From: Corallococcus exercitus
Lineage (GTDB): Bacteria > Myxococcota > Myxococcia > Myxococcales > Myxococcaceae
Assembly (NCBI RefSeq): GCF_003611585.1
Contig: NZ_RAVW01000029.1
Coordinates: 1-41,189, forward strand
Direction: 5' to 3'
DNA: 41,189 nt
Shown here: positions 17,316 to 25,034 of the stretch, piece after piece
How positions within the stretch are numbered: the stretch's first letter is position 1
Layout of the letters: each line of letters begins with the position of its first letter
Translations under genes and position numbers: made by a program
Notes under the pieces: generated by a model
The model's input: only the letters and a program-made list of their open reading frames with translations
What the model was told of the DNA's origin: nothing
The model's database searches: none

Positions 17316-18949
17316 GGCGCGCGCTCGGGGCCCTGGCGGTGGCGCTCGGGCTGACCGGGTCCGGGTGCGCGTTCCTGGAGGACGAGCCTCCACCGCCCCA
17401 GCTCGTGTGCCGCTCCGACGCGGAGTGCGCCGCGGGCCAGGTGTGCTTCGTGGACGGCTGCGGCAACCCCGGCGGCGACATCGTCGTGGAGGTGCAGCCC
17501 CTGCCCAGGGCGGGCCTGCTCGCGCAGGACTTCCCGGTGGACCGGCTGCGGCCGGAGCAGAACCTGGAGCTGTTCAGCCCCGTGCGCCTGCGGGGCGAGG
17601 TGTCGCGAGGCACCGCCGCCACGGCGGATGGCGGCACGGCCCCCGTCCCCTACCGCGCCCCCATCCACCTGCTGGCCACGGGCGAGAGCCGCCTCATCCC
17701 GGGCGTCGCGCGGCGCTATGAGACGACGCTCACCCCGGACGACGGCGCGTGGGTGATGCCCGTGGGCAGCGGCGACTACACGGTGACGCTCACGCCGCTG
17801 GACACCGCGCTGCCGCCGCTGTCGCGCACCGCCTCCGTGGATCCCGCCACGGGCGGCATGGTGACGTTCGACCTGCCCACCGCGTCGCGCGTCGTGACGG
17901 TCTCGGGGACGCTGGTGCTCCAGGGCTCGCGGAAGGTGGACGCGGACATGGAGGTGCAGGCGCTGGATGAGTCGCTGCGCCCGCTGTCCCAGCGCGCTCG
18001 CGTGGCCCGCGCCACGGGCGCGTTCCAGCTGGCGCTCAGCGCGGAGGACGCCTCGCGCGACACGGTGCTCCTGCGCGCGACGCCCGTGAACGCCGGGGAC
18101 CTGATGCCCTGGAAGACCTTCGTGGTGAAGCCGTCCAGCGTCCTCTCCTCCCCGCTGGAGCTGGGGGACCCCGGCCCGGCCGTGCGCGTGGAGGGCCGCG
18201 TGCTGGAGTCCAACGGCCACGCGCCCATGGCCGGCGCGCGCGTGTCGCTCCAGGGCCGCGTGGCCGGTGGCGGCACGTTCCAGGGCCTGCCGGTGCTCAC
18301 GGACGCGCAGGGCCGCTATCAGCTCATGTCCCTGCCCGGCGTCGCGGAGTCCCCGCTCACGCTCGTCGTGGTGCCTCCGCCTGGCTCGCCCTCGCGCATC
18401 ACGCTCCAGCCGGTGGCGGTGGCCGCGGCGGACACGGTGCCGCCGGACGTGACGTGCCCGGCGCGCAGGGTGGTCGTCGGCAGCGTGAACAACCCGGAGG
18501 GCACGGGCCCCGCGTCGGGCGTGCGCATCGTGGTGGAGCCGGTGGGCGCCCTCACCGGATGGCCGCAGCCCCCCCTGGGCTTCGAGTCGCCCCTCACCAC
18601 CAACAGCGAGGGCCGCTTCGAGCTGGCCCTGGACCCGGGCGAGTACCGGCTGGACTTCCTGCCCGGGGAGAACCTGCCGCGCGTCAGCCGCTTCGTCACC
18701 GTGCCGGCCGGCGCCGACGACACGGCGCCGCTGGAGCTGGCGGCGTTCACGCTGTCGCGGGGACGTTCGTTGAGCGGCCGCATCACCCTGCCCCCGGATC
18801 CAGCGGTGGCGCCGGATGGCATCGCGGCGAACGCGTCCGTGCGCTTCTTCCGTGTGGTGACGGTGGCGGGGCGGCCGGACTCCATCCTGCTGGCGCAGAC
18901 GGTGTCCGACAGCACGGGGCGCTACTCCACCGTGCTGCCCACGCGCTGA
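17312..18949 (+). CDS. Cys-motif lipoprotein with carboxypeptidase-regulatory-like repeats
   Basis: A 545-residue protein from a GTG start overlapping the previous stop. A short signal ends in LTGSGC (Cys19 is the lipidation candidate). A compact motif follows (CRSDAECAAGQVCFVDGC) of the kind found near the N-terminus of many myxobacterial surface lipoproteins. The rest is a string of beta-sandwich units. At least three look like carboxypeptidase-regulatory-like domains, with the diagnostic GxVxxxxGxPxxGAxVxL...TDxxGRYxL pattern around residues 300-350, 385-450 and 485-545. The last unit stops directly after GRYSTVLPTR, slightly short of a full domain. These domains usually serve structural or carbohydrate-contact roles outside the cell. 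The product closes the co-directional block that begins with pfk. Confidence 0.82.
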   Translation: MRRALGALAVALGLTGSGCAFLEDEPPPPQLVCRSDAECAAGQVCFVDGCGNPGGDIVVEVQPLPRAGLLAQDFPVDRLRPEQNLELFSPVRLRGEVSRGTAATADGGTAPVPYRAPIHLLATGESRLIPGVARRYETTLTPDDGAWVMPVGSGDYTVTLTPLDTALPPLSRTASVDPATGGMVTFDLPTASRVVTVSGTLVLQGSRKVDADMEVQALDESLRPLSQRARVARATGAFQLALSAEDASRDTVLLRATPVNAGDLMPWKTFVVKPSSVLSSPLELGDPGPAVRVEGRVLESNGHAPMAGARVSLQGRVAGGGTFQGLPVLTDAQGRYQLMSLPGVAESPLTLVVVPPPGSPSRITLQPVAVAAADTVPPDVTCPARRVVVGSVNNPEGTGPASGVRIVVEPVGALTGWPQPPLGFESPLTTNSEGRFELALDPGEYRLDFLPGENLPRVSRFVTVPAGADDTAPLELAAFTLSRGRSLSGRITLPPDPAVAPDGIAANASVRFFRVVTVAGRPDSILLAQTVSDSTGRYSTVLPTR

Positions 18950-18959
18950 ACCGCGCCGA

Positions 18960-19469
18960 CTACCGGCCGCTGTCCATGCGGCGCGCGGTGTCGAAGGCGG
19001 CGTGCAGCGCGTCCACCGCGCCGCCCACCTCGCCCGCGTACTGCACCGCGTGGATGGTGTAGAGGTCCTGCACCCGGGTGAGGTGGCGGTACACCGAGCG
19101 CAGCTCCACGCGCGTCGGATCCCTCGACTCCAGGGCGCACTCGGACTCGGACTTGCGCACGCGCGTCAGCCAGTCGGTGCGGAAGCGCATCCACTCCTGA
19201 TCGACCTTGCGGGCGGGAAGGACGTGCACGAGCTTCTCGCGCTCGGCCTCCAGGTCCTTCCAGTGCGCATCCGCGGCGTCCAGACACTCGCGCACGGTGA
19301 GGGGCGGAGTCACGGCCGGGGGCCGCTCGGGCGTCATCGCCGCGACGGAGTGCCCCACGTTCCAGATCATCCACAGCGAGAACAGCGTGGCCAGCGTGAT
19401 GTGGACCCCGTACGCGGCGCCACGGTAACGGCGGAAGCGGGGGTCTTTCCGAGGGTCGGGAGCGGACAC
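18960..19469 (-). CDS. single-pass membrane protein, unknown function
   Basis: A 169-residue protein read from a GTG. The N-terminus is cytoplasmic and strongly basic (DPRKDPRFRRYRG), then comes one transmembrane helix (about 20-40, VHITLATLFSLWMIWNVGHSV). The remainder is a helical, charged periplasmic domain with conserved-looking Cys at residues 62 and 111 that could pair. No family name comes to mind. It is convergent with the lipoprotein at 17312-18949 (10 nt apart) and follows the TPR membrane protein at 19568 on the same strand. A hairpin lies between those two genes. The start is uncertain because no strong ribosome-binding site is visible. Confidence 0.65.
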   Translation of the reverse strand: MSAPDPRKDPRFRRYRGAAYGVHITLATLFSLWMIWNVGHSVAAMTPERPPAVTPPLTVRECLDAADAHWKDLEAEREKLVHVLPARKVDQEWMRFRTDWLTRVRKSESECALESRDPTRVELRSVYRHLTRVQDLYTIHAVQYAGEVGGAVDALHAAFDTARRMDSGR

Positions 19470-19522
19470 GGGGCCCAGGTCTTATGACCCTGGACCCCGG
19501 CTGGCAATCCTTCCCTTGCACA

Positions 19523-19550
19523 CCGTCCGGAAGCGCAAAGCTCCGGACGG
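19523..19550 (-). terminator. hairpin after the TPR membrane protein gene
   Basis: CCGTCCGGA (19523-19531) pairs perfectly with TCCGGACGG (19542-19550) around a 10-nt loop, 17 nt past the stop of the minus-strand gene ending at 19568. There is no T tract on that strand, so it may only attenuate, or stabilise the mRNA end, before the next minus-strand gene. Confidence 0.5.
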
Positions 19551-19567
19551 CGGCGGGGCTTCGGGAA

Positions 19568-20551
19568 CTACTGGCCCGCGGGGGCCGTCTGCACGGCCGG
19601 GGCGGCCTGGGGCGCGCCAGCCGGAGCGGCGGCGGGCAGCGCGGCGGCGTCGGTGCCACCGGCGGCGGCGCGCTTCGCGGAGCTCAGGCGGCCGCGGAAC
19701 TGCGACAGGTACTGGGTGGCCGGGTACGTGGCCAGCGCGTCGCGCACCGTGTCCGCCGCCTTATCGAACGCGCCCGTCTCCTGGTACGACTGGGCCAGCA
19801 GCAGCATGGCGTAGTCGCGCGTCTTGGACTTCTTGTCGCCTTCGACGAAGCGGGCCAGCAGCGGCACGGCCTTGTCGTGCTGACGCAGCTGGTTGTAGGC
19901 GGTGCCCAGGAAGAAGGACGCGTCCAGCGCGTCGGCCTCCGGCGGGTTCATGGCCAGGAAGCGCGACAGGTCCTCCACCACGGCGGACATCTCGTTCTTG
20001 CGGAAGGCGATCTTGCCGCGCTCGAAGGCGGCGTCGCCCGTCTCACGGCGCAGGATGGCGGCGCGGTCGTTGAGGGCCTGGCGCTCCAGCGAGGACAGCT
20101 TCTGCGTGTCCAGCTTCACCAGCGCGTCGATGCCCTTGAGGCGCTCGTCACCCGGCAGCGTGGTCATCATCTTGTAGACCTCGCCCGCGGCGCGCTGGGC
20201 CGCCAGGTGCGAGGTGGTGTCCGCGCGCTGCTTCTCCAGCTGCGTGGAGAGGTCCGCCACCTGCTTCTCCAGCCGCTCGCGCTCGTTGGTGTTGCTGGAG
20301 CTGCGCGCGCCGTTCACCAGGACCGCGCCACCGACCGCCAGGATTGCGAAGAGCGCGTAGGCCACCGCCGAGGAGATCCACTGCCGCTTCTGGAAGTCCT
20401 CGTGACGCTTGCCAACCGCCTTCACCTCCGCATGGAGGTTCTTCAGCAGGTTGTCCGTCTTGATGACGAGGTTGCGCGACTCGATGACCTCGCGACGGAG
20501 CTCGGAGAGTTCCTTCTCGACGTCAGTCTTCGGCTGTTCAGAGGGGGGCAT
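19568..20551 (-). CDS. membrane-anchored TPR/coiled-coil protein
   Basis: A 327-residue protein. A charged helical N-terminus (1-55) precedes one transmembrane helix (about 58-80, SSAVAYALFAILAVGGAVLVNGA) and a coiled coil (about 88-125). A TPR-type domain follows (about 150-280, with ASFFLGTAYNQLRQHDKAVPLLARFVEGD and AMLLLAQSYQETGAFDKAADTVRDAL), then an Ala/Pro-rich tail. The topology suggests a periplasmic scaffold. The arrangement resembles YfgM/Tol-associated TPR proteins, but the similarity is architectural only. The start at 20551 is chosen because AGGA lies about 10 nt upstream. The frame stays open to 21496 only because it runs antisense through other sequence. The upstream gene encodes an outer-membrane barrel on the same strand. 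Confidence 0.78.
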   Translation of the reverse strand: MPPSEQPKTDVEKELSELRREVIESRNLVIKTDNLLKNLHAEVKAVGKRHEDFQKRQWISSAVAYALFAILAVGGAVLVNGARSSSNTNERERLEKQVADLSTQLEKQRADTTSHLAAQRAAGEVYKMMTTLPGDERLKGIDALVKLDTQKLSSLERQALNDRAAILRRETGDAAFERGKIAFRKNEMSAVVEDLSRFLAMNPPEADALDASFFLGTAYNQLRQHDKAVPLLARFVEGDKKSKTRDYAMLLLAQSYQETGAFDKAADTVRDALATYPATQYLSQFRGRLSSAKRAAAGGTDAAALPAAAPAGAPQAAPAVQTAPAGQ

Positions 20552-20727
20552 GGACATCTTCCTGGGACCGGAAATGACTTCGGCCGACTCACGCATGCTA
20601 GGGGACTCTCCGGGATGAGGGGCGGGTTCTTTTGTCGCTCCCCAACAGAGCCCTCCGTGCTCACCATTCCCCGGACTCCCCGCTTCGTTCGCGCCCGCCT
20701 GCTCTCGCGCTGGAACTTTCCGCAGCG

Positions 20728-21453
20728 CTAGAAGTTGGTCAGCGGCCGGGACGGATCCGGCGGGAACGTATAGGTCACACCGAGCGCGAACCAGTTGCCG
20801 CCGTGGCTGAAGCTGAAGGGCCCGGCGAACTTCGCCGCGTCCGGGGACTCTACGGGGCCGCGCAGGAACGTGAAGCGGTATTCGGCGGTGAGGCCCCACT
20901 TCGCGGACAGGCGGAGCGTGGCGCCAAGCGAGCCCACCCAGGCCTGGGAGACCTTCTCCTGGAGGGCCGAGCCCTCGCGCTTCGAGGAGATGACCGTGGG
21001 CCCCGTGAGCAGGCCCGCGAAGGGCACCAGCCCCTGCGGTCCGACGTCCAGCACGCCCTGGAAGCGCAGGCCGATGAGCACGCCGTAGCTCACGGTGCTG
21101 ACCTTGCGGGACACGCTGCCGTCGCCGCCGGGCTCGGTCAGGCGCAGGGTCTGCGCGGTGCCGAACAGGTCGATGCCCACCTCCACCAGGTCCGACATCG
21201 CGTACGCGAACGTGGCCGCGCCGAAGGGCGCCCCCGTGGACTCCGGCGCGCGCTCCAGGCCGTTGCCCGGCCCCTTGGTGCCATACCAGGCGTCGTACAG
21301 GGTGCCGTTGGACGTGAGCCGGTAGCCGGCCTCCACGGTGATGCGGCCCACGCCGTCCAGGTTGGTGGGGGCGCGCTCGCCCCCGGAGTCCTCGTCCTGG
21401 GCGAGGGCGGGCGCGGCGGCGAGGGCGAGGAGGAGCGGCAGACGGCGGAGCAT
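20728..21453 (-). CDS. outer-membrane beta-barrel protein
   Basis: A 241-residue exported protein. The signal peptide is clear (LRRLPLLLALAAAPALAQ). The mature part alternates aromatic and hydrophobic residues in strands such as VEAGYRLTSNG, VSYGVLIGLRFQ, WGLTAEYRFTFLRG and NWFALGVTYTF, as in an 8- to 10-strand outer-membrane barrel. It ends in Phe, the residue preferred by the Bam assembly machinery. No transport substrate or ligand can be predicted. The start is at MLRRLPLL; the extra open frame upstream has no signal. The 176-nt spacing to the TPR gene downstream shows no terminator, so co-transcription is possible. Confidence 0.78.
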   Translation of the reverse strand: MLRRLPLLLALAAAPALAQDEDSGGERAPTNLDGVGRITVEAGYRLTSNGTLYDAWYGTKGPGNGLERAPESTGAPFGAATFAYAMSDLVEVGIDLFGTAQTLRLTEPGGDGSVSRKVSTVSYGVLIGLRFQGVLDVGPQGLVPFAGLLTGPTVISSKREGSALQEKVSQAWVGSLGATLRLSAKWGLTAEYRFTFLRGPVESPDAAKFAGPFSFSHGGNWFALGVTYTFPPDPSRPLTNF

Positions 21454-21646
21454 CAAGGCGCGGAACCCGGGGCTTTCTGCCGGCACGGGCGCACACGGCC
21501 CGGTGCTACAGGCGTGTCGCACACCGTAGCCGGGGGCCCTGCCGCGTCAACTTTCCGGTTCGTTCCTCGCCGTGTCGATTTCGCGCCCTACCATTCGTCG
21601 CGCTTGTGAACCCGACGTTGAACCCGAAGTTCCAGGAGACCTCCCC

Positions 21647-22072
21647 ATGCGCTTCATGATGATCGTCAAGGCCAACACCGACAGCGAGACCGGCCGGCTC
21701 CCCTCCACGGAGGAGCTGACCTCGATGGGCAAGTACAACGAGGAGCTGGTGAAGGCCGGCATCCTGCTCGCGGGCGAAGGGCTGCACCCCAGCTCCAAGG
21801 GCGTCCGCGTGGCGTTCTCCCCCAAGGGGACCACGGTGACGGATGGCCCCTTCTCGGAGACGAAGGAGCTGATCGCCGGCTTCTGGATCATTGAGGTGAA
21901 GTCGCGCGAGGAGGCCATCGCCTGGGCGCGCCGCATCCCCTTCCAGGGGGGCGAGGTGGAGGTGCGCCAGGTGGCGTCGGCGGAGGACTTCGCGCCCAGC
22001 GACCCCACGGGCGAGCTGCGCGCGAAGGAAGAGGCGCTGCGCGCGCAGGTCGAGGCGAAGGCCAAGGCCTGA
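21647..22072 (+). CDS. YCII/DGPF-domain protein
   Basis: A 141-residue protein of the YCII-related family. It begins MRFMMIVKA, the usual first strand, and carries the DGPF signature in DGPFSETKELIAGFWII. These proteins adopt a ferredoxin-like fold. Many are encoded beside ECF sigma factors, but none is present here, and a defined reaction is not known for this branch. The last 20 residues are an added charged helix. Start choice: AGGAG lies 9 nt upstream of 21647, and the longer frame from 21572 has an unlikely Arg/Pro-rich beginning. It is convergent with mutL, with 4 nt between the stops. Confidence 0.88.
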   Translation: MRFMMIVKANTDSETGRLPSTEELTSMGKYNEELVKAGILLAGEGLHPSSKGVRVAFSPKGTTVTDGPFSETKELIAGFWIIEVKSREEAIAWARRIPFQGGEVEVRQVASAEDFAPSDPTGELRAKEEALRAQVEAKAKA

Positions 22073-22076
22073 GCCT

Positions 22077-23960
22077 TCAGCGAGCGCGCCGCTCCAGCTC
22101 CAGGAGCGGCATCTCCAGCACCACCACCGTGCCGTGCGTGCACGGGGGTGTGAAGTCCGCGCGATCCAACTCCCCCAGCAGCGCGCGCAGCTGCGCGTCG
22201 GTGAGCGGCGACGAGGACGCGCGGCGAGCGGCGTGACAGGCCATCACGCGCACGGCCTCCGCGAGGCTCGTGACGTCCAGCGGGGCGCTGCGCGGGGGCA
22301 GCGCGCGCGACAGGGCCTCCAGGAGCGCGCGCGGATCCACGCCCTCCAGGCCCGGGGGCACCGACTTGAGCGCGAGCGCCGTGCCGCCAAAGGGCTCCAC
22401 GTCCACGCCCAGCTTGAGCAGCGCCTCGCGGCCGTCCACCAGCGCCTTCACCGCGGCGAGTGACAGGTCCACCGTGGTGCCAAACAGCGACGGCGGCGGC
22501 GCCTTCGTGTCGTCGTCCAGCCGGCGCAGGTAAGCGGTGAGGCGCGCGCGCTCCAGCGCGGCGTGCGGATCCAGCACCACGAGCGTGCCGCCGGGGCCCT
22601 CGCAGACGTGGAAGCGGCTGCCCAAAAGGCCCATGGGGCGCAGCGCCGCGAAGTAGCCCGGAGGCGGCGCCTCGTTGAGCTGCGGCTGGGCCTCGCCGAA
22701 CGCGAGCGTGCGGCCCGGCACCTGCGGGCCCTGGAACGGACCGGGGAACGCGCCGCCCGGGGCCCCGCCGTTGGGCGAGAAGTAGGACGGCGTCAGCGGG
22801 CGCGCGGGAGTCGAGCCGCCAGGACCCGGGGCATCCATCGCGGTGGGCAGCGGCGCGCCCCAGGTGGCCTCCTGCGCGCGGGTGAGGAAGCGCTCCACGG
22901 CGTGCGCGTAGTGCGCGGCGTCGCGGGGCTGGGGGTTCGCGGCCTGCTGTTCGGGCGTGCCCAGCCAGGGGGCCGCGCGCAGCACGCGTGAGAGGGCGGC
23001 GCTCACCGCGTCCTGCACGCCGCGGGCGTCCGCGAAGCGCACCTCCATCTTCTGGGGGTGCACGTTGACGTCCACCGCGCGGGGCTCCACGTCGATGTGC
23101 AGCACCACCACCGGCTGGCGGCCCGCGGGCAGGAAGTCCTGGAACGCGCGCTGCACGGTGCTGATGAGGCCGCGGTCGCGGATGTAGCGGCGGTTGACGA
23201 AGGTGTAGAGGCCGCGCGCGTTGGGCAGCGTGTACTCCGGCGACGCGAGGTAGCCCGTGACGACGACGCCCAGCCGGCGCTCCTCCACCGGGAACAGGTG
23301 CGCGAAGGACGCGGGGCCCAGGGCCGCGGCGATCCGCTCGCGCGGATCATGTTCGCTGACCGGACTGGAGAACAGCTCGTTGCCCTCGTGCGAGGCGAAG
23401 AAGCCGACCTCCGGGTACGCGAGCGCCAGGCGCACCACGGCCTCCTCGCAGTGCTTGAGCTCGGTGGCGCCCTGGCGCATGAACTTGCGGCGCGCGGGCA
23501 CGTTGAAGAAGAGGTCCTCCACGGTGATGACGGTGCCCACGCGGGGCGGCGCGTCCTCCACCGTCGGCGGGCCTCCGCCCTCCACGGTGACCTTGGTGCC
23601 TTCGTGCGCGTCCGGCTCCGCGGTGTGCAGCGTGAAGCGGGACACGGAGGCGATGGCGGGGATGGCCTCCCCCCGGAACCCCATGGAGTCGATGTGGAAG
23701 AGGTCGTCCAGCTCGCGCAGCTTGCTGGTGGCGTGGCGCTCCAGGCAGAGCGTGGCGTCCTCGCGGCTCATGCCGTGGCCGTCGTCGGAGATGGTGATGC
23801 GCCCCACCCCGCCGCCCTCCAGCTCCACGCGCACGGTGCGCGCGCCGGCGTCGAGCGAGTTCTCGCACAGCTCCTTCACGACGGAGGCGGGGCGTTCCAC
23901 CACCTCGCCGGCGGCGATCTTGTTGATGAGCACGTCGCTCAGGCGCGCGATTCGGGACAT
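22077..23960 (-). CDS. mutL: DNA mismatch repair protein MutL
   Basis: A 627-residue GHKL ATPase that couples mismatch recognition by MutS to strand processing. The N-terminal ATPase motifs are intact: KELCENSLDAGA with Glu30 and Asn34, DDGHGM (59-64), ATSK and GFRGEA. A Pro/Gly-rich linker (about 340-440) leads to the C-terminal dimerisation domain. In endonuclease-type MutL this domain carries DQHAxxExxxxE, ACHxA and CPHGRP motifs. Here the first is DPHAALERARLT (464-475), with Pro for Gln and Thr for the second Glu. The second is ACHAA, and the last is CTHGTV. Nicking activity may therefore be reduced or lost. No mutS or mutH lies nearby. The start at 23960 fits the family (MSRIARLSD). Confidence 0.95.
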   Translation of the reverse strand: MSRIARLSDVLINKIAAGEVVERPASVVKELCENSLDAGARTVRVELEGGGVGRITISDDGHGMSREDATLCLERHATSKLRELDDLFHIDSMGFRGEAIPAIASVSRFTLHTAEPDAHEGTKVTVEGGGPPTVEDAPPRVGTVITVEDLFFNVPARRKFMRQGATELKHCEEAVVRLALAYPEVGFFASHEGNELFSSPVSEHDPRERIAAALGPASFAHLFPVEERRLGVVVTGYLASPEYTLPNARGLYTFVNRRYIRDRGLISTVQRAFQDFLPAGRQPVVVLHIDVEPRAVDVNVHPQKMEVRFADARGVQDAVSAALSRVLRAAPWLGTPEQQAANPQPRDAAHYAHAVERFLTRAQEATWGAPLPTAMDAPGPGGSTPARPLTPSYFSPNGGAPGGAFPGPFQGPQVPGRTLAFGEAQPQLNEAPPPGYFAALRPMGLLGSRFHVCEGPGGTLVVLDPHAALERARLTAYLRRLDDDTKAPPPSLFGTTVDLSLAAVKALVDGREALLKLGVDVEPFGGTALALKSVPPGLEGVDPRALLEALSRALPPRSAPLDVTSLAEAVRVMACHAARRASSSPLTDAQLRALLGELDRADFTPPCTHGTVVVLEMPLLELERRAR

Positions 23961-24092
23961 GGCGATCAGCCACCCTCCGCGAACTGGATGACGTTGTCCA
24001 GAACATCACTGGCGCGCTCGGCTGACATTCCCGGACGGCTGGGCTAACACCCGCCCCTGCGAATGGAAGTGATCCGAGCAGGCAAGGGCCCG

Positions 24093-25034
24093 ATGCGCAT
24101 CGCGGTGACAGGCGCCAATGGCGACTACGGCAAGCTGCTCCTGCCGAGGCTGGAAGCGGACCCCGACGTGGAGAGCATCCTCGTGCTGGACACGAAGGAG
24201 CCCCAGGGGACGAGCAAGGTGGAGTTCCACCGCGTGGACCTCACCCGCTACGACGCCGAAGGGGAGCTGACCGACGCGCTCACCGAGCGCCCCGTGGACG
24301 CCCTCTTCCACCTGGCGTTCCTCTTCGGGCCCATCCTCAACGGACCGCTGGCGCACGAGTTGGAGGTCATCGGCACGATGAACGTGCTGACGGCGGTGGG
24401 CCGCGCCCGGCTGCCGAGGCTGGTGGTGCCATCGCTCACGGTGACGTACGGCGCGCGGGGCAACAATCCGGCGCTGTTGCGCGAGGGCTCCCCGCTGTTT
24501 GGCTGCCCGCACAGCCGGTTCGTGAACGACAAGGTGGAGGTCGAAGGACAGGTGCGGGCCTTCCGCGATCGGCACCCGGACACCCGCACGCTGGTGCTGC
24601 GGTTCGCCCCCCTGCTTGGCAGGAGCCTGGACAATCCGGTGACGCGGTTGCTGTCGCACTCCGTGGTGCCCACGCTTCTGGGATTCGACCCGCTGTGGCA
24701 GGCGATCCACGAGGAGGACGCGGGCCGCGCGCTGCACCTGGCGCTGCGGGCGGAGGCGGCGGGGGAATTCAACATCGTGGGGCGCGGGGTGTTGCCCCTG
24801 TCGGGGCTCATCCGCCAGGCGGGCGCGCGACCGCTCCCCCTGCCGGGGCCGTTGTTTCGTGGAGCACTTCGCGCGCTCGGGGTGGTGGGAGCGGGCACGT
24901 TGCCGGTGGCTCTGCTCGACTACATGCATTACTCCTGGGTCGCGGACGGAGAGCGCGCTGAGTCCGCGCTGGGGTTCGTGCCCCTTCACCATGTCAGGGA
25001 CGCCGCGTCGGCGCTCAGAAGGAGCCAGTCATGA
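24093..25034 (+). CDS. NAD-dependent epimerase/dehydratase (extended SDR)
   Basis: A 313-residue oxidoreductase of the extended short-chain dehydrogenase family. The Rossmann motif is at the very start (VTGANGDYGKLL). An acidic residue ends the second strand (LVLDTKE), favouring NAD. The catalytic region is less canonical: the YxxxK pair is not obvious and the likely equivalent reads SRFVNDKVEVEG. The enzyme may thus be atypical. Start choice is between 24063 and 24093. I favour 24093 because an AAGGG sits just upstream and the family begins directly with the Rossmann strand. The stop overlaps the next ATG (ATGA), so it is coupled to the acyltransferase, which suggests a joint lipid-related reaction. 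Confidence 0.82.
   Translation: MRIAVTGANGDYGKLLLPRLEADPDVESILVLDTKEPQGTSKVEFHRVDLTRYDAEGELTDALTERPVDALFHLAFLFGPILNGPLAHELEVIGTMNVLTAVGRARLPRLVVPSLTVTYGARGNNPALLREGSPLFGCPHSRFVNDKVEVEGQVRAFRDRHPDTRTLVLRFAPLLGRSLDNPVTRLLSHSVVPTLLGFDPLWQAIHEEDAGRALHLALRAEAAGEFNIVGRGVLPLSGLIRQAGARPLPLPGPLFRGALRALGVVGAGTLPVALLDYMHYSWVADGERAESALGFVPLHHVRDAASALRRSQS

Noticed and set aside
18900..18949. Frameshift at the end of the 17312 lipoprotein
   Set aside because: The final domain is slightly short, but the convergent gene begins 10 nt later and no continuation appears in another frame, so a natural end is simpler.
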